Origin: Kalmusia sp. IMI 367209
Lineage: Eukaryota; Ascomycota; Dothideomycetes; Pleosporales; Didymosphaeriaceae
DNA: 64,000 nt
Direction: 5' to 3'
NCBI GenBank assembly: GCA_027946365.1
Contig: JAPEUQ010000010.1
Coordinates: 930,001 to 994,000, forward strand
A program made the translations under genes and the position numbers. Positions 42,927 to 53,255 of the stretch are shown here, piece after piece. Positions within the stretch are counted from its first letter, which is position 1. The number at the start of each line of letters is the position of its first letter. Below the pieces are notes generated by a model. That model did no database searches. It was not told the origin of the DNA and saw only the letters and a program-made list of their open reading frames with translations.

Positions 42927-44938
42927 TTAATTGAGGCGTACCGCATTGCTCTTCTCGACCTTTACCATAGTCTCCTTGTTTAATTCGTGCTCAAGCTCCT
43001 CAACATCAATATGCGCCTCTCCCTTTCGTACAGCCTCTACATCTGGAACTGCGGAATGCTTCTCGCCCTCGAAAATCGCGTCAATTTCCTCAAGGCTTTT
43101 ACCCTTGGTCTCAACCCAATACATAGCCTGTAGAAAGGTTCACTCAGTGGACCAAATCGATATTTAGATCAAAAACTTACTATAAGAATAAAGATGATGA
43201 TATCCCACGAGCCATTGATCATGTACATCTTCCATCCAATATTCTCGAGCCCAATCGGCATGACAAAGACTAGCGCGCAACTTCGTACTGGTTAGCAACT
43301 ACATTAGCTTTACTGCAGAGTGCACCTACGCAAATGCAATCAGCGCGAATTGCGAAAAGGCAACACCATTCGCGCGGATGGAGTAGTTTAAGACCTCGGA
43401 TGGATAAAGATATAAGAGTGGCGTCCACGCAACGGAGTAGAAGCCTTGGAAGAGAAACATGACCGCGACATCGCCATAGATGAGGCTCTTGGATGTGCCC
43501 TCTGGATCATCCGCGTAGATCTTCGAGAGACCCCCAATCACAAAAAGGCATATCACGAGCAGGGCTTGTGAGAGCAGAGCGGTGGCTTTGCGGCCCCATT
43601 TCGCCGCGAGTTGGGTTCCTGCGAGTGAGCAGACCAAGCACCAGGCGTTGAGCACGACATTCTATTGATATCAGCAGATTTGATGAAAGGAAGGGGAAAG
43701 GGCATTCACCGCTTTCAACTGGTCATCTGGATCTGTGATTCCAGCGGTATTCAGCTCTGATCCCAGATAGTATGAAGCAATAATGTTTCCAGCGACGCAA
43801 GAAAATGGCCCAGCGGACATTCCTATGAGTAGACGTTTCCGGGCGACTGGCGTCTTGAAAATCTCTTTGGGGCTCATGGTTCGTCCTTCCTTCTTCTCCC
43901 ATTCCAAGGTGTCAAGAATCTCTTTGTACACTGTGAGCGCGATTGGATTAGATGGGTCGCCATCAGCGTTGGTCTGCGCGACGACTGTTCGCGCTTCCTG
44001 GTAGAGACCTTCGTGAATGAGCCATCGTGGGGACTCTGGTCTAACGTATCGACGATGTTATGTTTCCGCTCGATCACAAATAGTCAGGGCCAGATGCTTA
44101 CATGAATGGAAGTATGACTATGCACAAGATGGAAAAGATGGCCTGGAACAGCGAGGGCGCCCTCCAAGCCCAAGTTGATTGCCAGTGGCTGGTGCGCAGT
44201 GTAATTCCAGCAGCTATTAGTGCACCAACACTACATTTAATCAGCGTCCCGGATGGTCACGTCCAGGAGAAACAACCTACTAGTAGAAGTCGTTCAACAA
44301 CCCCACACCCCAAGCGCGCCAACGACTTGGAAACGTCTCTGAAAGGTAGACTCCGGAAGCAATACCTGTTACAATGGAACCAAAGCCAAGAATGATGCGA
44401 GCGACCACGAACATAGCTATGTTCTGCGCAGCGGTCTGAAGTATGACGCCAAGAATTGTCAGCAGACACCCCCAGAGGATAGTGGGTCGTCTCCCAAGGC
44501 GATCTGACATAATGCCTGATACCATGGGCCCAAAGAATCCGCCAATGAATACAGATCCAGTGTTGAGGCCAGTAGTTGCGGCATTCAGGTTGAAGTAGTC
44601 AGTGTACGAGGGCAAAATGTTGAGACCGTTGAGCATGGAACCGTCATATCCTCCAGTCTATCACAGATACTGTTTTAGTACCTGTCTTTTCGAGAAACAA
44701 CGAGTGATCCAGGCTTACTGTTGACTGCACAACTGAACAGAGCACCAGTAACACTGCCAGCGTCGTGGTGGACTCGGGGACCCAAGCTGGGAACCACGTT
44801 CCTGTTGGCGATCTTCGTAGCATTGTCGTCAGAAAAAGGGTACAGCACAGCGCGAATACGGAGAGGTGGCTGATACAAGCAAAAGCCGTCGTTCTGGGCA
44901 AGGCTTGCTATAGCTATAGATTTTGAGAGGGTAGCCAT
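42927..44938 (-). CDS. MFS sugar (lactose/hexose-type) transporter
   Basis: Eight exons read in phase: 44938-44877, 44812-44719, 44657-44281, 44230-44102, 44040-43710, 43661-43330, 43280-43181, 43127-42927; about 541 aa. Sugar-porter marks: TTGGYDGSMLNGLN after TM1, GIMSDRLGRRPTILWG (motif D/R-x-G-R-R), RIILGFGSIVTGIASGVYLS, the PESPRWL motif after TM6, and YWVETKGKSLEEIDAIFEG after TM12. This is typical of the fungal lactose permease/hexose subgroup. Substrate unknown. The extreme N-terminus is the weakest part: a 64-nt intron (GTATCA...CGAAG) gives a start at 44938; alternatively a methionine at about 44826 could start the protein. Seven or eight introns are unusually many for this window. 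Confidence 0.88.
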
Positions 44939-46529
44939 CCTGGAAAGGCGTAATGCAGAGGGCGGGGTCGGGCACGTTTATTGAGTAGGTTTATCCGAAG
45001 CACCTGCCAAAACCGTCTTGATAAGGACGATCGGGTACATTTGACATGGTATCTCATATCTTGCAGAATCCAGCTACCGTTCACCTCGTGTCCGCAAGCG
45101 TATCTAATTTGTGGATGCAGTCTTTTGCACATCGTGTGTAGATTGTCATCGTACAGTATGAATCAGCAACATGCAGAAAGGAATTGAGATCACACTCATA
45201 CAAATGTGGACAATAGGGACTACAGGTCGGGTTTACGTGCAATCGATAGGAGCCGACGGGTGCATGACTAGTTTATGAGCTGCATGCTTGATTTCTTGGA
45301 TCATCTGTACAATCCTACGGAACGTAACAGGCCTAGGGGTTCCCAGGTCGGTGTCGATTATAGTGTTATGGCGATTTAGTTATCCTCATATAGGCGCTTT
45401 CCTTCTTGGACAAGAACTCGTAACTATACTACTAAAAGCTCGTCACGGAGACGAACGATCGCCGCGCTAGCTTCGCATAATGCAATTGTTCTAGTAGCAT
45501 ATACTTCGCCTTTCTAGCTAGGGCGCTCTCTTTCATACAACATTACACATGCCTATCTCATCTAAGTCTAATTAAGCAAGTTGCTTAGAGCAATCCCAAT
45601 GTGGACAATCACACGGTAGGCAACCCCAACACCCAAACTCGGCGTCAAACCCTCATAAATATTTCAGAATATGGACTCAGTCATGTAGGGAAATGTTTAC
45701 ATAAACAAATCCGGCTGCACTGAAGGCGTAGTCAGCCCTTTCATTTCTATAAGCTAGAACGCCAGAATGCAACTCTTCCATATTTCGGATCGTCAAGTCC
45801 AAATTCAGGCTGTTGCCTTCACCGTATCTTGCTTACTCAATAGTGGGACGTACTCTGCTATGCTTGCCTAGTGTGATCCCTCCTGCTTCTTAACTTAAAA
45901 GGATTATAGAATATTAAAAAAGATCTCCAGTATTAGAAGAGATGATATAAATGATAGTTAGCTAGATAGTGCGTCATGCATATAAATACAAATAGTCTCT
46001 ATAATATATTTATAGTATACATGTTAACAGCACAGAGTGGGGATAATACTACACTTCGTAAGGACTGACAAGCAATTTGCCTCAACCCTTTAGCAGCTGA
46101 TGAAATTGCCAGTCAAGCAAGATGAACGAGGTAATCGCAACGAATACGAAGGTTCACGGTCGACGCGTCGGCGTGAGTTCATCAACACGAACTAGCACCT
46201 ATAGAACACGGTTTGAAACACGATAACCTTCTACGAATGTCTTTTAATTCTTATGTCGGTTATAATTTCCCGATTATGACTTTAGTGTTAGTGGGAGAGG
46301 CTGCTCAAAAGTGTTAAGTAACTTAATTAAGAGATTGTATGGGATGGTGTTGTATGATAGCGAGTTCCTAATCCTTTCAACAGCACTTTTAGATCTGCCG
46401 TGTGCACGAGATATGTCATGCATCACGTCCGCCATATCATTACAAAGTAGTGGTCAAATACGAAATTCCAACACATGCATGCATGCACACAAAATCCGTC
46501 GACCGAAGCTGTAAACATCAGAACCAGAA
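44939..46529. other. 1.6-kb gene-free region with an AT-rich island
   Basis: Promoter of the sugar transporter on the left. The stretch at about 45880-46060 is strongly AT-rich (many TA steps), as in repeats decayed by RIP. No coding frame or element ends recognised. Confidence 0.4.
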
Positions 46530-47510
46530 TCAGACATACCCACTAACCACGACCCCTGGCCCATCAACGCCTAAATCCCCTACCCCACCTTTCTTCCCTC
46601 CATTCTCTTTCCAAGCCTCCTGTACCAGATCTTTCAATACATCAACGAATTTATCGGCCAAATCCGCCTGCACTGTTCCCTTCCACTGCCCTGGAATTCT
46701 TACGTCGAACCCATCGATCACAACCTCGTCACCCAGCGGCTTCAAAACCCACCGGATGTTGTCAGGCGATGAAGAGCTCGGTGTATCCGGGCCTAGCGGG
46801 CGCAAATCCGCGCGTTCGCCGTGCCCCTCGCCGAAGAGGGAGAACAGCGTAGAAGCAAGGGACGAAGGTACATGCGCGGAGTCGAAGAGGTTGGGCGCTG
46901 CGACAGGTTTTCCGTCCACGAGGACCGTCGTCAGGTTAAATGGAAACAGTGGATGTCCTGGTGTGCCTAGAAATGGGCCTGGCAAGATCCTCCCTCCTAT
47001 CCCTCCTGCGAGACTGGACTTTCCCCAGGAGAGATCCCCATTGACGGCCGCCGGTCCGTCGAGCTTCAATCCTAGCAACACACGTTTCCCTTTCTTCTGG
47101 CATGCTTGTACTTCTGTCCCAAGGCTACTGCAGTTCAGTAGCCCAGGTGCTTGGAGCGCTTGTCGCGGGTTGGGGGGAACACAGCCGGGGTAGGTGGTTA
47201 GGGAGGGGTAGGCGCTGGGACCGTACCATTTAGAGAGGAGCGGAATGGTGATGGTACTTATTTTTGGGTCGGCGCAGATGTTTGTTAAGCGCTGGACAGA
47301 GGGCGGGAAGGTAATCGCAGTATTGATAAGGGGAGTGGGAAGGGGGATGTTGGACGGGAGAGGGGCGATAAAAGACGGAGGGAGAGCGACGGTGGCGAAG
47401 GAGCGGGGTGTGGGTGTTGGGGTAGAACGAAGGAGGGAAATCGAGAGATTGGGGAGGCTAAGAGGGAGTTTGACAGCGCTAGATGCGGCAATCTTAGCTG
47501 AGACGGCCAA
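46530..47510 (-). CDS. Degenerate GH18 (class III chitinase-like) domain, probable 3' part of the upstream gene
   Basis: Open frame of 326 codons without a convincing start (it opens on TTG). The body follows the N-terminal half of class III GH18 chitinases: strand 2 region ICADPKISTITIPLLSKWYG, a CQKKGKRVLLGL strand 3, NLFDSAHVPSSLASTLFSLF, and VVIDGFDVRI where active enzymes have DGxDxDxE. The catalytic Asp/Glu are replaced (DGFDVRIP), the SxGG motif is lost, and the barrel stops after strand 4. It therefore probably binds rather than cleaves chitin, or is decaying. It begins directly after the stop of the repeat-rich secreted protein on the same strand, shifted by one base at a G4/C4 run (47516-47519). 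One continuous gene is likely; a short terminal intron could also join them. Family assignment moderate. Confidence 0.6.
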   Translation of the reverse strand: MAVSAKIAASSAVKLPLSLPNLSISLLRSTPTPTPRSFATVALPPSFIAPLPSNIPLPTPLINTAITFPPSVQRLTNICADPKISTITIPLLSKWYGPSAYPSLTTYPGCVPPNPRQALQAPGLLNCSSLGTEVQACQKKGKRVLLGLKLDGPAAVNGDLSWGKSSLAGGIGGRILPGPFLGTPGHPLFPFNLTTVLVDGKPVAAPNLFDSAHVPSSLASTLFSLFGEGHGERADLRPLGPDTPSSSSPDNIRWVLKPLGDEVVIDGFDVRIPGQWKGTVQADLADKFVDVLKDLVQEAWKENGGKKGGVGDLGVDGPGVVVSGYV

Positions 47511-47511
47511 A

Positions 47512-50034
47512 TTAAGGGGAGACCGAAGCTTTAAGCGTAGGAGGCTCCTTGAGGAAATCGAGGATGGCGAGGCTAGGTGTTACAACTGAAGCAACTGGTG
47601 AAGGCGCCTTAATTGAGATGTTAGCTTTGATGATCGATGCCCCGGGAACCACGACACCGACGTTCAGAACTGTAGGTGCTGGAATAGATACCGGAGAGAC
47701 TTGACTAGCATGTACGGGCAATCCGGGGAGCGCAAGATGCAAACTACTAGGCAAAGGCTCATCAGCTGGGACATCGACACCTAGGATCGACACGTCAGGC
47801 ACCTCGGTAACAGGCGTCGGCACTACAACGAAAGTCACATAGCTCGTTGCCTTGCTCTTGACAGTTTTCGTTGAGGTCTTGAGTATGTCGCTTGCGTCGA
47901 AGAGCACCAAGGGGTCGAATGTAGGTCGTAGTGGATTCGTCAAAATAAGTGGACGCGTTGGCTTCACGACAGGGACTATTGTGCCCGTCGTTAGATTCTT
48001 AACAACCTCGCTCGCGTTGAAGGTTACGTTGAATGTCCCAAAGACCTCAATAGTAGGTCGTAGTGGATTTGTCAAGACAAGTGGACGTGTTGGCTTAACA
48101 ACAGGTATTATTGTGCCAAGGGTTATATTTTTAACGACTTCGCTCGCGTTGAACGTCCCGAAGACTCCGCCAGTAGGTCGTAATGGATTTGTCAAGATAA
48201 GCGGACGTGTTGGCTTCACAATGGGTATAATTGTGCCCACAGTTATATTCTTGAGAACTTCGCTCGCGTTGAACGTCCCGAAGATCCCGCTAGTAGGTCG
48301 TAATGGGTTCGTCAAGATAAGTGGACGTGTCGGTTTCACAATAGGCACGTTTAAGCCTGCTGTCAGATTGAAAAGCGGCTCAGGTAGCGGCTTGAACGTA
48401 GGTCGAACCAATGGGGGCGGTAGCAAGATGGGCTTTGTGTATCGATGTGTCCGTGTTTTCGTCGAGTTCTTCGCAGGCCGGATGGACCTGTGGGGTCTGA
48501 TGCTGGGCAGCGCCAGACCTGTTACAATGTTGTGAGGGCGTGTAGGCTTTGGGGGCAATAGTACAGGAGTCACGAAATGAGGTTTTGTAGTTGGTGAGAC
48601 ATACGTTCCATTGACGAACTCTAGAAGAGGAACTAGCCCAGTGTCGCCAGTCTGCAGTGGAATATCCACTTCGGAAGATATCGGCGTAGAGATCGCGTCG
48701 TCTTGGAGGCCGAGGGCAGCAAATGTTTCTGCGGGATCAGTAAACATGGGAATTGGGAGGTCTGGGATGGGGGGTTCGACGTTGGTGGGAACAGGCCAAG
48801 TCACATTGTCGGATAGGTGCTCGCCGGGTTCGAAGAAGGGGAGAATTGAGAATATTTCTTCGGACTCTGATGTTGTAATCGATTCGATCACAGTCGGTGT
48901 TTCTGACACTTCGAGAGCCTCTAGGATTTCGATGGAGGTAGGGGTAGGCCAAGTCACGTTATCAGAAAGGTGCTCGCCAGGTTCGAAGAAAGGAAGGATC
49001 GAGAATCTTTGTTCAGGCTCCTCAGTTGCGGTCGCCTCGACTACAGTCGGGATGTCCTCTGCAATCTCAACAAGAGTAGAGGTAGGCGAGGTCACATTGT
49101 CGGAGAGGTGCTCGCCGGGTTCAAAAAAAGGAAGGATTGAAAATCTTTCTTCCGGCTCTGTCGTTGCAGTTGTCTCAATCATCGTCGGGATCTCTGGGGC
49201 CTCTATAGGGATGGAGGTTGGCCAGGTCACATTGTCAGAGAGGTGCTCGCCAGGACCAAAGAAAGGAAGGATTGAGAATCTCTGTTCGGACTCTGTCGAT
49301 GCAATCGTCTCCACAACAGGTGATGGCTCCTCAACTGACAGTGCTGCTGATATCTCCAGAATCCCTATCAGTGTAGGTGTAGGCGGGTTGAAAGTTTCGG
49401 GCACCGGTTCAAAAGGCGGAAAGGAAGGCAGAGCAGAGGATACCTCCCCATTCGCACTTGGCGTTGAAATTACAAGCGCAACCGAAGCGCTGAGTTTCTT
49501 TGAAACAGAACTTCGGATCGGCGTCGCAGTGACCTTCTTCGTCACTGTCGTCTTCAACGTGCGGATAACCGTCTGCTTAGGCCCCGAGCTACTAAATGCA
49601 GCGATCCCCAAACTTGCTTCAGCGGTCAAGCTCGCCGTAACCGATATAGAGTTGTTCACCTCTATAGGCGTCGGTAAAATGATCACTGTCGTCGTAGGCG
49701 ATGCCTCCGCGGATATCGTTGCGTTAGCATCTGTATCTGCTTTGAGGCCCAGGATTCCACCTAGGATATTTCGGAAAACCTCGACTGGGTCGAAGTCGCT
49801 CAGGAAAGCTCCCAAATCTTTGAGAAAATTCTTGGCATCCTTTTTGTCGTTGAGCGTGACAGCTATATCGTGAGCGTCCTCTGTGTCCGAAGAGGCAGCA
49901 CGGGCATTAAGCACGCCATGCGCATATTGCTGGTGAGGAACTTGATTCGGCAGTGCGATGGCGTATGTGATGTTGAGGAGAAGAAGTGTGGCCGTTAGCA
50001 CGCGAACAGCAGAGGTAGAACAGGAGGGCAGCAT
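47512..50034 (-). CDS. Secreted, tandem-repeat, N-glycosylation-rich surface protein
   Basis: ATG at 50034 opens MLPSCSTSAVRVLTATLLLL, then NITYAIALPNQ, a clear signal peptide; about 840 aa. Two different internal repeat families are visible. Block A has four copies of FSILPFFxPGEHLSDNVTWP with Glu/Thr-rich spacers. Block B has four copies of KPTRPLILTNPLRPT followed by FGTFNASEVxKNIT. Each copy carries N-x-S/T sequons (NVT, NAS, NIT). A Pro/Lys/Arg-rich spacer (KPTRPHNI, KNSTKTRTHRYTKP) separates them. No GPI signal or membrane anchor is seen at the end of this frame. Composition suggests an extended, glycosylated cell-wall or extracellular protein. Just after its stop, in the next frame, lies a GH18-like sequence that may be its true C-terminus. 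I do not recognise an established family. Confidence 0.8.
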   Translation of the reverse strand: MLPSCSTSAVRVLTATLLLLNITYAIALPNQVPHQQYAHGVLNARAASSDTEDAHDIAVTLNDKKDAKNFLKDLGAFLSDFDPVEVFRNILGGILGLKADTDANATISAEASPTTTVIILPTPIEVNNSISVTASLTAEASLGIAAFSSSGPKQTVIRTLKTTVTKKVTATPIRSSVSKKLSASVALVISTPSANGEVSSALPSFPPFEPVPETFNPPTPTLIGILEISAALSVEEPSPVVETIASTESEQRFSILPFFGPGEHLSDNVTWPTSIPIEAPEIPTMIETTATTEPEERFSILPFFEPGEHLSDNVTSPTSTLVEIAEDIPTVVEATATEEPEQRFSILPFFEPGEHLSDNVTWPTPTSIEILEALEVSETPTVIESITTSESEEIFSILPFFEPGEHLSDNVTWPVPTNVEPPIPDLPIPMFTDPAETFAALGLQDDAISTPISSEVDIPLQTGDTGLVPLLEFVNGTYVSPTTKPHFVTPVLLPPKPTRPHNIVTGLALPSIRPHRSIRPAKNSTKTRTHRYTKPILLPPPLVRPTFKPLPEPLFNLTAGLNVPIVKPTRPLILTNPLRPTSGIFGTFNASEVLKNITVGTIIPIVKPTRPLILTNPLRPTGGVFGTFNASEVVKNITLGTIIPVVKPTRPLVLTNPLRPTIEVFGTFNVTFNASEVVKNLTTGTIVPVVKPTRPLILTNPLRPTFDPLVLFDASDILKTSTKTVKSKATSYVTFVVVPTPVTEVPDVSILGVDVPADEPLPSSLHLALPGLPVHASQVSPVSIPAPTVLNVGVVVPGASIIKANISIKAPSPVASVVTPSLAILDFLKEPPTLKASVSP
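47920..48345 (-). repeat. Four in-frame tandem repeats, block B (period about 120-131 bp)
   Basis: Encodes KPTRPLILTNPLRPT plus FGTFNASEV four times. Spacings between equivalent points are about 131, 120 and 120 bp, all close to whole codons. Copy number may vary between strains. Confidence 0.85.
48794..49290 (-). repeat. Four in-frame tandem repeats, block A (period 135-153 bp)
   Basis: Encodes FSILPFFxPGEHLSDNVT four times with variable acidic spacers; equivalent points lie at about 49226, 49091, 48953 and 48800 (135, 138, 153 bp, all multiples of three). Confidence 0.85.
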
Positions 50035-51038
50035 CGTTATGGCCACCCCTAATGAGCGAATAAATCGAAATTGTTAATGAGCGACAAGACGTGAGAAAAC
50101 AATAAAGGCATCGAAAGCAGTTGACGTGTATATAAGTCCGCCAAGCAAGGGAATCACCCCCAAGGGAGGAATGTTTCGCCACTAGCGAAACAAGAATGTT
50201 AGGGGTATGGAGGTGGAGCACGGGGCTCGCGAAAGTACCTCTGGTTGGACGCGTACAAGCGTGGCATTGAGACAGTGTGTCCATTCCGGTGTTCTGACGT
50301 GAGAGGTGGAATGTTGAATTTGATGTAAACGACAATGAATGGAGAGTCCAAAAGACTTTGAAAGGAGCTGGTACAGATTGGGGGGCCGATTCTAGATAAA
50401 GATAAAGTGGCGCAGTCGTATTGATTAAGATGTCTTCCTCTCGTTATCAGTATATTGGTCATTCGTCATTGTGGGTGTGGCGTGAACCGGGTCTAGCCTG
50501 CATGTTCGAAGGTTATCAAACACAACTCTAAGCTTATAGAGAAGTGTAAAGGACTCACCTGCCATTGGATCAGCGAACATCGAATAGCCTGTAGACCATT
50601 CAATGGTGACCCCGAAGTTTGGCGAATCCAAACAATGATGTGAAGGTAATATTTTCTTAAAGAATTCCCAATGTCATGTGGACATACTCGTAAAGGGTTT
50701 CATCACCTAATGCAATTTTTGGATCATCTAGTCATGTTCACCAACCGCCGTCAACCGAGAACCAAGCCTTGATCCCTGGTCTTACACAAAATCACCTTCC
50801 TCAATATTTTAACCAAGTATTGAGCCAGATTGTCGAAAGTGTAAAGCCAATTGTGAGTATGGGCTCAAAAACCAATTGGCAGAAGTGCAGAAATCCAACC
50901 TCGCAACAACCTGAAGCCGTTCCGTAACGCCAGTATTCCGTTCGTGTCGTTAGCCAAGTAGTAAGAAGAATCGGCGAATCGTCTATACCCTCCACTACTT
51001 CATCGCTAATGTTGTGATCAATCATGAACAGCGATTAC
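50035..51038. promoter_or_regulatory. Promoter of the repeat protein and 3' flank of the SRA gene
   Basis: About 1 kb. Small minus-strand frames are present without protein character. No motifs recognised. Confidence 0.4.
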
Positions 51039-52596
51039 TCAGGACCTACGACCATTATCCCTTAGAGCTTCGGCTTCCATGACTTCGTAGCGGGTCGGTC
51101 GACATGTCGCATCGTGCTTTTTATACCGAATAGGACACTGGCCTGTGCACCTCACTAACCTGAACGTGTATGTCTGCTTCTTCTTGTCCAAGAGCTTCTT
51201 TCCCACCACATTGTAGAGGCCGTCGTAGCGCAAACCAATCTCCGGGCGGTATGGATTCTTGTTAGGAAGTTGGTGAGAACGGAGAACGCGGACAGGTTTG
51301 TGAATCTCATCGCACGTCTCAATCATGCGGAGAGTATTTTCCGTAGGAGTAAAGTCTTTGCCGTCGGTTCCAGAATACCAAACTTCATCGCCGCTGTCTA
51401 TGTCGTTGTACCCCCCACTTGAGAGTACGACCGAATAAGCTCCTTTTTTTCTTTCACCATAGATTCCGCCTTGAGCGGAACCGTGGGCCCCATCACGCAC
51501 CGCACACAGTTGCGTAGGCCACCATTGTCCGAGAACAAGATGTCCTTCGCCGTAAAACTGGTAACTGAGTTTATGCTCATAGTCGGGGTCAATGCAATCG
51601 GTAGTACGATCTTTGGTCCTCTTGGTCTGGATACCTCGCATAATGTCGACCTGGAAGTTGCCCATGTACCAGCGGCTATATAGTTGCCAAGCATCCGCTT
51701 TCAAGTCCAAAGGGTAGTTAACTTTGTTGGTCGTAAAGATCCGAGGTAAGCCAATTTCAACAACTAGAATCTTTGCCTTATACAAGACCACTGCGTTTAC
51801 CTTGAGCATGATTTCAGCTTTATGGATATGGTCGCGGAGAGTAATGAATAGGCTTTTGAGTGGGTGGTCGCTCGTAGCCTTCTCGCAGTCGCGTATGCAG
51901 TCCGTTAAGGCTCGTAATGCAGTAACGGCCTGGTTCTCATCTTGATGACGCTTTGGGATCTTTTGAAGTTCCTTCAAGTCGCGCGATGAGACTACTGTAT
52001 ACCTAAATATTGATCTTGTGTCAGCACGATTTGCTAGGTTTCTCTAGGATATGTAATGCAAGAAATATATCGAAAAGGGTATGCAAGATTACATACCATT
52101 TAGGTGGCATGTGGTGTACTTCGTATGTTTTCATTTCCGCAACAAACAGAGTATCAGTGGACGACTGGGTAGCTGTATATGATTGAGATCCTGGCTCCGG
52201 TCTCCGTGCGGCGGCAGTCTCTGATGATTCTGCTATGACTTCATTAGCCGGGTAGGAGTTGGTGCTCGATTCCGACGCCCCGATGGCTTTGGAGACTGTC
52301 ATGCTCTGTCGATAATTCACTTTATCACGACGCCTCGCATGTCTGTCCTCTTCGGTGGACTTCTGAACCGCACTTCGATACCGTTCGCGCTGTTGTTGTA
52401 ACAGATCAAGGTTCGACCCCATTAGCCTTTTGAAGCTTCCCACAATATTAGACCGCTCGGGGAACTCATTCTTATCTTTGGCTTGTGCCAGCTTGAGAAG
52501 CTCCTGTGATAATGATATCCGCTTCGCACCTTCCGCGGCCGCATCGATAAGCCTTTGAGGAGACTTGGAAGCGGCTGCATCGTCGATGGACACCAT
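51039..52596 (-). CDS. SRA-YDG domain protein
   Basis: Two exons, 52596-52097 and 52002-51039, joined in phase (TG|G TAT ACA), about 487 aa. The N-terminal 170 residues are charged and helical without a recognised domain. The C-terminal third is an SRA-YDG fold: VRDGAHGSAQGGIYGERKKG, then GAYSVVLSSGGYNDIDSGDE, RMIETCDEIHKPVRVLRSHQ, and GLRYDGLYNVVGKK (the YDG motif). In UHRF1 and plant SUVH proteins this domain flips and binds 5-methylcytosine, often in hemimethylated DNA. No RING, PHD or SET domain accompanies it here. A role in sensing DNA methylation or heterochromatin is inference; stand-alone SRA proteins are known from fungi and bacteria, where some act with nucleases. No partner gene of that kind is adjacent. 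Confidence 0.87.
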
Positions 52597-53255
52597 GGCG
52601 AAGGTTGTTTTCTGAATGTTGAAGTGAGAGTGGATATTCGGTTACTTGTTTGCCGTGTGGAGTAGTTACCCTCTGTTCGCTCAGCCTAGTGTGTGTACAC
52701 CAAACAAGGAAGGCACTAGCTTGCTAAAACACTTGAGATTAGACGAGCTTGCCTTCGTGTCGAGTTTCGAAAGTCGACACAAGGTGTTTCTGGGTATGCG
52801 GTTTGAGCTGCGTAGGAGTTGCTAAGGGTGCATGCTACGTACCGTAGTGAATACGAGGTGTTACCGTTGCACCGTCACACGAATGCACTTGCCCGCTCAT
52901 GAAACTGGGATTCTGGAATGGCTCACAACGCCTGTCGAGTATCAGAAGATGCTCAGGTATATATGCATATGGATGCTATCACAGGATGAAAGTTTGAGCC
53001 GAGTTGGTGGAAAGGTGGAGAGTGAGGGCGACGTGCAGTGTGATAAGTCACCTTTGTGGCAAGTGTGAGCTGGCGCTGTTACGCGACGTACACTGACGGA
53101 TGGGTAGCCGAGCTGGCGCGTTTGAGCGGGGTAACCCGATTCATTTCGAAGCGATGAAGGTGAATACTAAAACATCAACCTAAACAAACTCCATGCGATG
53201 CAAACCGATTTGAAACTCCACGCCCAAGAGCTATACATGCGATCAGACCCCCACA
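52597..53255. other. Intergenic region
   Basis: Promoter of the SRA gene (left part) and 3' flank of the PAF-acetylhydrolase-like gene (right part). Nothing recognised. Confidence 0.4.

Noticed and set aside
48611..49873. 420-codon open frame on the plus strand
   Set aside because: Exact antisense of the tandem-repeat gene; no signal peptide or domain, openness explained by repeated codon-biased sequence on the other strand.
51039..52596. SRA protein as part of a bacterial-type modification-dependent restriction system
   Set aside because: No nuclease domain in the protein and no nuclease or methylase neighbour; the gene has a typical fungal intron.
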